From Thioalkalivibrio sp. XN279 (GTDB taxonomy: Bacteria > Pseudomonadota > Gammaproteobacteria > Steroidobacterales > XN24): a stretch of DNA of 64,000 nt. Below are positions 56,401-63,723 of the stretch, piece after piece. Numbering within the stretch: the stretch's first letter is position 1; every line of letters starts with the position of its first letter. The notes under the pieces were generated by a model, which was not told the DNA's origin, ran no database searches, and was given only the letters and a program-made list of their open reading frames with translations. Both the position numbers and the translations under genes were made by a program. The stretch is from NCBI RefSeq assembly GCF_011089885.1, contig NZ_JAANBD010000025.1:310001-374000 (forward strand), written 5' to 3'.

Positions 56401-57859
56401 TCTCCTGCAGGAAGGCGAGAAGCTCGTGCTCCTCGGAGGCGAGGTCGCGGTCGATGACGATGCGCGCGTTCGACCGCCAGGCTCTGTTCTGCCGCGGCGA
56501 AGTCAGCGGCGACTGAAACGCGCGCGGTTCGTGCCAGAATGCCTTCAAGCCGAACGCAACGGTGATGGCGCTTCCGATATCGAAGTCGACCGAGAGAAAG
56601 ATGCGAAGGTCCGCCCATTTCGGCATGGACGCAGATGAGCCCGTCTGAGCAGGGATCGTGACGGTGCCCGACTGAAGCGACGACGCACGGCCCGCGACGA
56701 CCGTGCGCGTCGCACGCAAGGTCTGGTGCGTATCGAACACGGGGTCCGTGCCCAAGCATTGCGCGAGCGATTTGACGTGCCCAACGCCGGCCTGGTTCAG
56801 GCTGAGGCGCGCGCCCTGCGACACGAATGCGACGCGGCTCAGGTGGTCCTGGGATAGGGCGAGCGGGAGGCAGTGGTTGTCGTGAGGGGCCACCTTGGGA
56901 TCGTGTTGACTCGGAGGACGATCCTCCCCGAGGTACTCACAGAACGAGCAGCGGTTGTCGACGTGGAATTCAAGCGCACTCCAGTGGCTGGCGAGCGCCC
57001 TCGGCAGGTCGGATTGGAAGAAGCGTCGGACGCGGAATGCGAAGACCTCGAATGGCGAGGTCTCGAGGTCCTCCTGCATCGCAGCCCAGAGCTGGGCGGT
57101 TGACGGCGTAACGCCCTGCCGCTGGGCCTGACGGCTCGCTTGGACGAGCTTCGAGGCCTCGTGGGTGCCGGGCCACACGGCGGCGTCGGGGACGACGACA
57201 AACTGCCCGGCCAGCCCCTGGTCATGGAGCCATCCGGCTAGTGCCATGCTGTAAAAGGCGACCTCGGCAAAGTACGCTGGCGATGGATCGGCGCTCAGCT
57301 TGATATCGATGATGCGAAGCTGCCGCCGGGCGTCCCCCGAGGGCAGAGACGAAATGCTCCCGTCCGCCGAAATGAACGAGGGGAACTTGGCAGCGGGCAG
57401 AACCTCGATGATGTCGGGGCGCAGCTCGCTGTACTGAAGCGAGTATTGCGTGGCGTGACCGACGACCCCTAGCGCCTGCTGGAACGTTTTCCCGATGCTG
57501 AGCGTCGACTCGACTATGAACTTCGTCGGCGTCGTCTTCGAGAGGTGCGCTGCGAGCTGGATCTGCTTATACCGGACCTGACCGCTCTGAAGCGTGTAGG
57601 CTGATCCGACGATCGATTGGGCCCCGAACGTCTGCGTGAGATCGTGGAGCTTCTCGGCCTGCCACTCGTCGCCTGCCCTCTGCACCTGCGGCAGCCCTGG
57701 CCGAGGCGACTGCGGGTACGGCATCTGGAGCTGTGCGCGCTTCTGCGCGTAGTCGTTGTTGTCGGGATAGAGGTTGAACGCCAACTGCCGAAGACAGTTC
57801 GTCCTTATGAACTGGCTCAGCGAGTGCTTCCCAACAACGGGTTCGGTTCGGTTCGGCAT
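53480..57859 (-). CDS. Dna2-like protein: Fe-S RecB-type nuclease fused to SF1B (UPF1-like) helicase
   Basis: A 1459-aa protein. The N-terminal third is a Cas4/Dna2-like nuclease: Cys22, nuclease motif RIIDIKLS near 183, helix EVAFYSMAL, then Cys about 305, 308 and 328 (CSFC...NHC), the one-plus-three Cys layout of Dna2 Fe-S nucleases. The C-terminal third is an SF1B helicase: GPPGTGKS near 981, LILIDEASQMD near 1116, AGDPLQLSPIQ, VDTVERFQGQQRD and NRFNVIASRARA. The methylase gene ends 12 nt upstream. Probably a DNA-degrading effector. Confidence 0.88.
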   Translation of the reverse strand: MPNRTEPVVGKHSLSQFIRTNCLRQLAFNLYPDNNDYAQKRAQLQMPYPQSPRPGLPQVQRAGDEWQAEKLHDLTQTFGAQSIVGSAYTLQSGQVRYKQIQLAAHLSKTTPTKFIVESTLSIGKTFQQALGVVGHATQYSLQYSELRPDIIEVLPAAKFPSFISADGSISSLPSGDARRQLRIIDIKLSADPSPAYFAEVAFYSMALAGWLHDQGLAGQFVVVPDAAVWPGTHEASKLVQASRQAQRQGVTPSTAQLWAAMQEDLETSPFEVFAFRVRRFFQSDLPRALASHWSALEFHVDNRCSFCEYLGEDRPPSQHDPKVAPHDNHCLPLALSQDHLSRVAFVSQGARLSLNQAGVGHVKSLAQCLGTDPVFDTHQTLRATRTVVAGRASSLQSGTVTIPAQTGSSASMPKWADLRIFLSVDFDIGSAITVAFGLKAFWHEPRAFQSPLTSPRQNRAWRSNARIVIDRDLASEEHELLAFLQEIHDIIQWCQTQDARTLQNPLLAGLTPQRRPDYQTSLQVYIWDSLQYDHLTRVIGRHLQAILANQNLSYLAWLFPPEELLENPDSIVRRSPITIVRDVIRSMLAAPIPHYYSLFEVARLYHQPSLPASVATFNVHPLFATSLSDQIPSERAHEIWSRITTPRHWQQQMQTYVETVKKRLSALETVAQRLETDLKPRLTQSAPVIQIGPPSRQPSTSSDGQLWFAFTKLSKALEELDVQHVRAMPAHERAARFRSARLVQRLVGQPETDALARLGLVPQVGRRVYLLSPDSHDVKAKVGDFSFALVPENAPGLLDRKIAGVVRNTAFDATVNQRLGKRYWHALVEDLTCVTIAGLDRNNGLIALDASALNWPTALDEFQASGLVNLEQNVVLDPVHNDFFTKKLDVTLKAIGNPTIASSKPLVMRATGQAGARARRSRKQVPAAEFLWSPATLATSVVSRSLGNVRAQLTTHGLTLNNGQWQAWQDALTHRARLVWGPPGTGKSRTVRAIAVGAVLEALESNRPFRVLVSAFTYTAIDNVLLEIARDLAALAPGACDVFRVRSRYQANPGNIAPTIDLELNKGVPSLVLRALRARLQQPNGVVVVGATSEQVHNLLTTENGRATSEFFDLILIDEASQMDVAHSILAIASIANGGSVVLAGDPLQLSPIQQAEAPKGLEDFVGSIYGFWKELHQIPESPLSVNYRSNDCIVGLARQSGYQATLTSHSPALELNFLSPTPTAQPATWDARLFWTHEWADILNPSRPAVCFVYEDGRSSQRNDFEADAVASMLLLLHGQMADQLRNENDAGTGQPIPPTTTAYSAIDFFRKAVGVVTPHRAQQALIVTRLLQVFGATGALAEAIRESVDTVERFQGQQRDIIIASYSLGDPDQIAEEDEFLMSLNRFNVIASRARAKFVVLVSEEVIGHLAHDIAVLRESRLLKYFAESFCGNVRPMSLGYHGSNGRVDVPGEFRWA

Positions 57860-57871
57860 TTCGTCTCCGAT

Positions 57872-59950
57872 TTACTGTCCGGCAGCAACTTCGAGGGCAT
57901 TCCGAAGGCGAATGCCTTGGGCGTCGTCAGCGTGGCCGTAGAGGCCCAGACTTGCGCCAACGAGCGACGCGCGGAACAAGTTGGCGAAGTCGGCGTCGTT
58001 GAACGGAAGCCTATCCTGGCGGCGGAACCGATCGCGCCAGCGACGCGCGTTGGCGCGCGCGGCGGCGATCTGTTCCTTGCTTAGGTTCTCGATCGGAGTC
58101 GTGGTGGGGCGCTTGCGGAACACGAGGACCGCGTCCCAGAGGCTCGTACCGTCGTGCGTGTGCAGCCCCATACCGGCCTCGCCGGGCATCGGGAGTACCT
58201 GCACGGGCTTCAGCCCGCCAAGCGCGAGCGCCTTCGCCATCGCGAGCCAACCCTCGGTCGTGCTGTGCCGGAACGTGAACGCGAGGAGCCCGTGCGGCTT
58301 GAGGACGCGACGGACTTCGCTGAAGGCCTCGCCAAGGTTCGCGGCGAACTCCTCGACGCTCTCCTCATTGTTTCGGCGTGCACTGAGCGCCCGCTTCACG
58401 AGGATGCGGCGCTTCGCAGCCTCGGGCACGAGCCCCATGTGCTCGAGCCACGGCTGGAAGAAGTCCGACAACTCCGAGTACGTGATGTTGTCGAAGTACG
58501 GCGGGTCGGTAAGCACCATGTCGACGGAGTTCGACTCGACGAAGGTGAGCTCGCGCGCGTTACCGCTGAACACTCTGGGTGCAGTCGTCGGCGCCACGGC
58601 CTCGACTTCGCGGAAACCGCCCCAGCGCGCGGGCTCCTTCGGCGCCTTGGCGAACGCCGACGCACGCAACACTTGACGGATCGCGTTCGGGAAGGTGCCG
58701 CGGCCCGTGCCCTCGAGCCACGGGTTCAACTCGACGGGGCGAGGCACGTGCCGGAACGCCCTGATGCTGAAGAGCGGCGTGAGACGTCGCCACCCAGCCG
58801 CGTAGGACGTGAGCATGCAGTTCGTCGTGAGATGGTTGCTGAACGCGAGCCCGAAGGCGCGGCGCTGGTCTTCGGAGAGCTTCTTGATCTCACGCGCAAG
58901 GCGACCGAGGTGGAGGAGCTGGCGATCGTTAAAGAGCTGGGACCACCGCCGGTAGCCGTAGTCAGTGAGGCGCGTGTCAGACCGGTACTTGTCCTCAATG
59001 CCGTGGAGAGGCAGGAACTCTGGGTCGGCCTCGATCTCCTGTCGGAGCGCCTTGGTGGCTCGCGCGACAGCCGCTTGATGAGCGGCGGCGGCCTTCAGGA
59101 AGACACGCTCTTTCATCGGCACGGAACGGCCCGTTGTGCGGGGGGTCGCCTCGATCGCGAACAAGCGCCACGTCGGCGGCACCTCCGTCTGACGCCCCAG
59201 TTTGATGAGCGGTGTCCGCTTGTCGCAGTGCGGGCAGGTGTACGTGCCGCTCTGCACGGGCGCTGAGTTGAGCACCGTCTTCGTCTCGCACGACGTGCAG
59301 GAGAAGCTCTTATGGATCGCCTTCAGCGAGTGGGGTTCGTGACACTTCCTGCAGAACGCCCACCGCTTCTGGCCAGCCTCCTCGGCGAGGATGTAGTTCG
59401 GATGAGCCTCGCCGACCTTCTTGCACGACGGGCACGCGACGATTTGGACCCAGAAGTAGTGGACAGCGGTTAGCTGCGTGCCGTCATGGCCCTTCACGGC
59501 ATACAGCGGTGCGAGCTTCTTGCCGACGCGCTCCTGGAGTGCGCACAGCGTCGGAAGCAGGTCCTCGAGAGTCGCGGCGGTAAGCTCGGCGGTCGTGACC
59601 GCGCAGGCGATGGGGTCGACGTCGACACCAATCGCCGATGCCCCGAGGCGTGCGGCCTCGACGACCGAAGTTCCGCCGCCGACGAACGGGTCGAGGACGG
59701 TGACACCCTGAAGGTTCCCTGTCTCGTAGTACGCCTTCCAAAAGTCGGCCGTCGGCTCTGAGATCGCGCCGATGAGCACGGCGCGGAACGAGCACCCGAG
59801 GCGCCTTGCGAACCACTTGTGGATCTGGTAGATCGGGCGCGGGCGGCGTCCTTCTCGAGCGGCGAATGCCGCGAGAGACGAGAACGGAAGAGCCCCAGCC
59901 TCCAAGAGCGTGCGTTTAGGGAGGCGAGAGTGAAGCGCTACGTTGGCCAC
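57872..59950 (-). CDS. Zn-ribbon adenine-specific DNA methylase, DUF1156/COG1743-like
   Basis: A 692-aa SAM-dependent DNA methyltransferase. The N-terminus resembles DUF1156 (RPRPIYQIHKWFARRLGCSFRAVLIG). SAM motif DPFVGGGTS (near residue 90) precedes catalytic LTDPPYFDN (near 480). Between them are four C-x-x-C pairs (CPSC, CRKC, CTSC, CPHC; residues about 170-245), two probable zinc ribbons. GTG at 59950 follows GGGA; a TTG four codons upstream is an alternative. First gene of an operon with the Dna2-like nuclease-helicase, so it likely marks self DNA. Confidence 0.87.
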   Translation of the reverse strand: MANVALHSRLPKRTLLEAGALPFSSLAAFAAREGRRPRPIYQIHKWFARRLGCSFRAVLIGAISEPTADFWKAYYETGNLQGVTVLDPFVGGGTSVVEAARLGASAIGVDVDPIACAVTTAELTAATLEDLLPTLCALQERVGKKLAPLYAVKGHDGTQLTAVHYFWVQIVACPSCKKVGEAHPNYILAEEAGQKRWAFCRKCHEPHSLKAIHKSFSCTSCETKTVLNSAPVQSGTYTCPHCDKRTPLIKLGRQTEVPPTWRLFAIEATPRTTGRSVPMKERVFLKAAAAHQAAVARATKALRQEIEADPEFLPLHGIEDKYRSDTRLTDYGYRRWSQLFNDRQLLHLGRLAREIKKLSEDQRRAFGLAFSNHLTTNCMLTSYAAGWRRLTPLFSIRAFRHVPRPVELNPWLEGTGRGTFPNAIRQVLRASAFAKAPKEPARWGGFREVEAVAPTTAPRVFSGNARELTFVESNSVDMVLTDPPYFDNITYSELSDFFQPWLEHMGLVPEAAKRRILVKRALSARRNNEESVEEFAANLGEAFSEVRRVLKPHGLLAFTFRHSTTEGWLAMAKALALGGLKPVQVLPMPGEAGMGLHTHDGTSLWDAVLVFRKRPTTTPIENLSKEQIAAARANARRWRDRFRRQDRLPFNDADFANLFRASLVGASLGLYGHADDAQGIRLRNALEVAAGQ

Positions 59951-60388
59951 GAGATGTCCCAAGAATCATTAAGAGATCTGCTGTCATGGAAGCTTAACTG
60001 CCCAACGCTCCGAATGAGCCGCGTTTGACGGCGACCGACCGGAGCGGCGGGAGGGAGTAATCAAGCGTCGGTCTCCATGCAAATTTTATATTTCAGGTAA
60101 TGGGGTGAAAGTCCAGTTTAAACTTCCGAAATTCCTTCTCGAACGTGGCAGAGTCCAATCCCGCGAGCTCCCGAAAGTCACCAGATCTATGAACTGCCCA
60201 GACGGCGCCCCCGTCACACTCCCTGTTTCCGCTGCTTCTCGCAACTTCGGCATCTACTATGTGCACCCATTTGCGTGCCCAGCGTTCACCAACCCAAGCT
60301 ACCTCGGACGTGCTCGCCAAACCGGGGCACTCCACGCACCTTGTCCCGGTGAGCGCGAAACCTGGGGCACGTCAATCGAACACTGGCG
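59951..60388. other. Gene-poor gap with a possible remnant ORF (60093-60335, minus)
   Basis: This stretch upstream of the methylase has lower GC. A minus-strand GTG-initiated frame (60093-60335) could encode 80 aa. Read 13 codons further back it includes a CVEC pair before the first stop, with WVGERWARKWVHIVDAE and an amphipathic C-terminus KEFRKFKLDF. No start with a good ribosome site precedes the CVEC, so it may be a small gene or the 3' remnant of a larger one. Methylase promoter must also lie here. Confidence 0.3.
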
Positions 60389-61870
60389 CTAGGTTACTCG
60401 CCCTAGAAGCTCTGCCGCCCGCCGGTGGAGCTTCCTCCATGGTCCGTTCTGAACGCGTTCCGTACGGTTGAGTAGTACCCTTAGCGTCTCCGGACCCAAG
60501 GCATCTAGACAACCATCGTTTACCTCCGCCCACCCATTCGGAAACGAAGCGGGCTGGTAGATCTCACATAGAGCCACATTGGCCAATCTTTCAGCTGGAT
60601 CCAGTTCGCACCACTCCTGAACCAGCCGGGGCAACGGATGAGCTCGTCTAGAGTCAACGACCTGCTCCCATCGCCTCCTGGCCTCTTCCGCCTGAACTCG
60701 CTCAGCCTGGGCAACCCTCTCTCGGTTTCGCTCGACGCGACGCTGCCACCGCAACCGGTCTCGATTGTCCGCCTCCATCTCGACACGTCGAGCCCGCTCG
60801 ATTTCGACCGCTTGTCTACATGCTTCGTGGAGTGCTGCCTTAAGCCGGGTGAGTTTATCCGAGCTAAAAGGATCTCCAGAGAGGAGGCCCAGTGCGAACC
60901 GTGCGAAATCCGGCATTGCCGGACTCACGAATTGGGGCGCTACGATTTCGCAAAGAAACTCCGCACCTAGCTCAGCATGAACGAAAGCCGCCAGTTCTTT
61001 AGCGGTCTTTTCGTCGTGGGCATCGATGCTTTGCTCAAGAGCCGGCCGGAAGTACTTCCTGACCCGACCAGGCCGAGGTGCTGCAAGCAAGTACGCAGGC
61101 AGTGCGGCCCGGTTATTCACATGCAGATTCCTGGCCACCTTGGGACCACGCAATGCCATTCCACCGACGGGAAGATTTCCCCGACAAAGGGCTTCAATGG
61201 CCTCACGTGGAACTCCCTGTTCAGCGCTCAAGAACTCGAGCGCTCCCCAAATGGTCGTCTCCAGGAGTCGACTAAGCTTCGTCTCGGCGTTCCTGACACC
61301 AGACTCCGGGGAGTCGACAAAATTTGAGCCACTGTCCCGGACCGAGGCCAAGACGCAAGCGGTCGAGCTATGTAGCTCCCTGACAAGTGAGTCTAGGATC
61401 GGCACCCACTCCACGGCGGATTGACGCGTCGGCCTCTGATTCCTCGCCGAGTGCGCGGTCTCGACGAGTTTTCCTACTACCGCAATAAGGACCTTCGCAA
61501 TGATCCATGGGTCTCCTGCGTAAAGGCTAGCGAGCCGATCTGGAGTCCGAGCACCAACGAAAAGTCGCGACAATAGGAAATCAAGTACCGGCGCCCCATC
61601 GGGATATGAGAGGGCCCAGCGTCGAGCGAGGGCGATCAAGTCACTCTTGTCGCTTGATTCGTCGACCAACACCCGCACGAATCTTTCGACCAGGTGGTCC
61701 GGAATGGTTGATGGGTCGACGGCGCCAATTGCCGCGAAGAACTCGCTTTCTGAGCAGGACGCCCGGGTTCGCTTTAGTAACTTGTCCAGGGTGCCGGGCC
61801 CAACGCAACATGGGCACAATTTCTCGGCAACCAAGAGTGCCGTATGGATTTCCGTGGTGATCCTTTTCAT
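60389..61870 (-). CDS. Unknown protein, 493 aa
   Basis: No family recognised. The N-terminus has MKRITTEIHTALLVAEKLCPCC, a closely spaced Cys set. A mostly alpha-helical middle follows, including VGGMALRGPKVARNLHVNNRAALPAYLLA. A basic, strongly charged coiled coil lies at about residues 375-425 (ERARRVEMEADNRDRLRWQR onward), and the final 70 residues are Trp-containing. ATG at 61870 is preferred (GAAGG upstream) over ATG 61900. It diverges from the XRE regulator through overlapping promoters, so its expression is probably regulated by it. Confidence 0.65.
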   Translation of the reverse strand: MKRITTEIHTALLVAEKLCPCCVGPGTLDKLLKRTRASCSESEFFAAIGAVDPSTIPDHLVERFVRVLVDESSDKSDLIALARRWALSYPDGAPVLDFLLSRLFVGARTPDRLASLYAGDPWIIAKVLIAVVGKLVETAHSARNQRPTRQSAVEWVPILDSLVRELHSSTACVLASVRDSGSNFVDSPESGVRNAETKLSRLLETTIWGALEFLSAEQGVPREAIEALCRGNLPVGGMALRGPKVARNLHVNNRAALPAYLLAAPRPGRVRKYFRPALEQSIDAHDEKTAKELAAFVHAELGAEFLCEIVAPQFVSPAMPDFARFALGLLSGDPFSSDKLTRLKAALHEACRQAVEIERARRVEMEADNRDRLRWQRRVERNRERVAQAERVQAEEARRRWEQVVDSRRAHPLPRLVQEWCELDPAERLANVALCEIYQPASFPNGWAEVNDGCLDALGPETLRVLLNRTERVQNGPWRKLHRRAAELLGRVT

Positions 61871-61918
61871 CCGACTACCCTTCGTGGAGCTCTCTAACAT
61901 TACCAACCGGCCCAAACT

Positions 61919-61971
61919 TTGACCGTGGCAAGCGGCTCAGTTAGTATGCACCGGTGTGCACCGGTACACAA
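61919..61971. promoter_or_regulatory. Overlapping divergent sigma70 promoters with a shared direct-repeat operator
   Basis: Plus strand: TTGACC (61919-61924), 17 nt, TAGTAT (61942-61947). Minus strand: TTGTGT (61966-61971), 17 nt, CATACT (61943-61948). The two -10 boxes overlap. Direct repeats TGCACCGGT at 61947 and 61957, 10 bp apart, lie in the minus-strand spacer and just below the plus-strand -10. A bound repressor would block both promoters. The XRE protein is the natural candidate. Confidence 0.65.
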
Positions 61972-61991
61972 TACAGCATGGGGACCCACTT

Positions 61992-62615
61992 ATGACGCGA
62001 CTTGGAGAGGCCATACGCTCAGAACGTAGAAGTTTGGGGCTATCGTTGAGGAAATTAGGAGATCTTTCCGGGCTCAATCATGGTTATCTGAGTCGCGTCG
62101 AACGCGGTGTAGTCCGACCCAGCCGCGAAAAGATCATTCGTATCTCCGATGCTTTTGTTCGTGCAGGGGACTCGCGGCTTGCAACACAGGAGCGAATCAG
62201 GCGCAAGATGCTGGTGGCGGCCGACTTATGGGACGAGTTTCTTCCCGACCCAGACGACACGAGAAACCGATTCGCTGCGTTACTCCGGCGTGAGGGATAT
62301 CAGGAAAAACAGATCGAAGCTGCTTTAGCATCCGTCTCACCCCAAACGATGAGCCGAGTTTTATCCGGCGAAGAACGGATTCAGAAATATCCAGTATCAG
62401 CCCTTACCAACCCGGAAGCGAAGTTGGACCTCTCTCAAGAAGCTGTTGTCATCCCGGACTTTTCGTATACGTTTGGGGCCGGGCTGCGTGCTCAAATCTT
62501 GGTTTCAGGCGAGTTGACCGACGAACAACAGCGCGTGCTGGAAACAGTCGCCAAACTGATCCATCAAATCCTGCCCCGACCGTCTTCCACGACCAGGAAA
62601 AAAGAAGCGCCCTAG
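61992..62615 (+). CDS. XRE-family transcriptional regulator
   Basis: A 207-aa regulator. The first 60 residues form a Cro/CI-type HTH (LGEAIRSERRSLGLSLRKLGDLSGLNHGYLSRVERGVVRPS). The rest is unassigned, mostly helical, with DTRNRFAALLRREGYQEKQIEAALASVS and a C-terminal region that could dimerise or bind a signal. ATG at 61992 is used because GGGGA lies about 8 nt upstream and the promoter lies before it. It likely controls itself and the divergent 493-aa gene. Confidence 0.85.
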   Translation: MTRLGEAIRSERRSLGLSLRKLGDLSGLNHGYLSRVERGVVRPSREKIIRISDAFVRAGDSRLATQERIRRKMLVAADLWDEFLPDPDDTRNRFAALLRREGYQEKQIEAALASVSPQTMSRVLSGEERIQKYPVSALTNPEAKLDLSQEAVVIPDFSYTFGAGLRAQILVSGELTDEQQRVLETVAKLIHQILPRPSSTTRKKEAP

Positions 62616-62697
62616 ATTCGGGATTCGCCCCACCGCGTTGAGCGCAGAAGTGTTTCGGGTCCAGAGACGACCTTCCTTTTCTTTAGAACGATAGCCG

Positions 62698-63723
62698 CTA
62701 TCCGCGCACCCGCACTGCAAAGCCTTCGCGACACATAGAGGCGATATCCGTGCGAGTCACCTCGTATGTCAGGGGCTTTCCCTGCGGCCGGCGCCAGCCT
62801 GTCGAACCCATGTGGTCGTGGAAGTCCGCCACCGATATCTCTCCCATTCTGGCAAGCTCGTGCCAGAAATCATGAATCGGCTGGTATTTGTACGAAGAAG
62901 AAGGTTTACGTGCCGCCCTGATCACGGTGTCTGGTCTGAGAGGCGGTTGCCGCCCCCCTCCGCCTGCACCAAGGCCTTGTGCTACGGCAGGAATCTCTGA
63001 ATCTGTGTCGACCGGAGTCTCATCTGGCACCTCAGGTCTCTCAGGTTGGCGACCAAATGCCGCCCCCAGCCATTCGGCCACGCGCTGCCACTCCACGTTC
63101 GACACGCGTGCTCCAGTGGGATGAATGATGCCCAAGACGGGGATCCCACAGGCAAACCCTGATGCGGCAATGCGCCGGCCTCCGGTTCCCGTGATTTGGC
63201 TCTCGGAGACACCAACCACCTGATCGAAGACCCCCAAGCCAAGAGCGAGAACGCGTCGTGGTTGCAAAACGGCCATGAGTTTCTCGCACTCGGCACTGCA
63301 ATAGGCCTCAAGGTCTCGCCTTATGGATGCCGGATTGTCCTGCCATCCCAAGCCGGTCGGATGACGCCCCAGGCTCTTGCTCTTGAAGAACAGCCGGTTG
63401 GTCCCGACTGACTGCGCGAGGGCGCCCGGGGCGCCTGCCGACTCGAAGAGCGATCGCAGCCGGACAGCCAGCGGCCAGTGCTTCGCCAGGTACTCGTTCT
63501 TTCTTGGCCAGGTAAGCACCTCCGCATCGTAAAGATCGCTGGTGTTGAAGCCCGGATTGCTCCCGATAATCATCAACTCTGGGTTCGCGACAGGAGGCCC
63601 GTAGAGGATGCTGTACCGGCACTCCCAGGTCGCATACCGGCCCTCCAGCCCTCGCCACAAGGTATAGGTGCGCTGGTAGAGGTCGGTGCAGTACTCACCC
63701 AACATGCTGCTGTCTGTTCTCAT
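62698..63723 (-). CDS. Uracil-DNA glycosylase-superfamily-like protein with C-terminal extension
   Basis: A 341-aa protein. Residues 1-220 resemble the UDG superfamily: LMIIGSNPGFNTSDLYD matches the GxNPG motif 1 of MUG-like enzymes, and LGIIHPTGARVSN matches the motif 2 HPSG/NPSG loop. A Gly/Pro-rich linker (about 225-265) leads to a C-terminal domain of about 75 residues, YKYQPIHDFWHELARMGEISVADFHDHMG, perhaps a winged helix. Function is inferred only; a base-excision or anti-phage role is possible given the island setting. Convergent with the XRE gene. Confidence 0.65.
   Translation of the reverse strand: MRTDSSMLGEYCTDLYQRTYTLWRGLEGRYATWECRYSILYGPPVANPELMIIGSNPGFNTSDLYDAEVLTWPRKNEYLAKHWPLAVRLRSLFESAGAPGALAQSVGTNRLFFKSKSLGRHPTGLGWQDNPASIRRDLEAYCSAECEKLMAVLQPRRVLALGLGVFDQVVGVSESQITGTGGRRIAASGFACGIPVLGIIHPTGARVSNVEWQRVAEWLGAAFGRQPERPEVPDETPVDTDSEIPAVAQGLGAGGGGRQPPLRPDTVIRAARKPSSSYKYQPIHDFWHELARMGEISVADFHDHMGSTGWRRPQGKPLTYEVTRTDIASMCREGFAVRVRG

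Noticed and set aside
60105-60392. Plus-strand 95-aa frame in the gap upstream of the methylase
   Set aside because: No ribosome binding site and no recognisable pattern; the opposite frame reads more like protein.
63041-63301. Alternative frames inside the UDG-like gene
   Set aside because: They overlap a longer frame with recognisable glycosylase motifs and show Arg/Trp-rich, unnatural composition.
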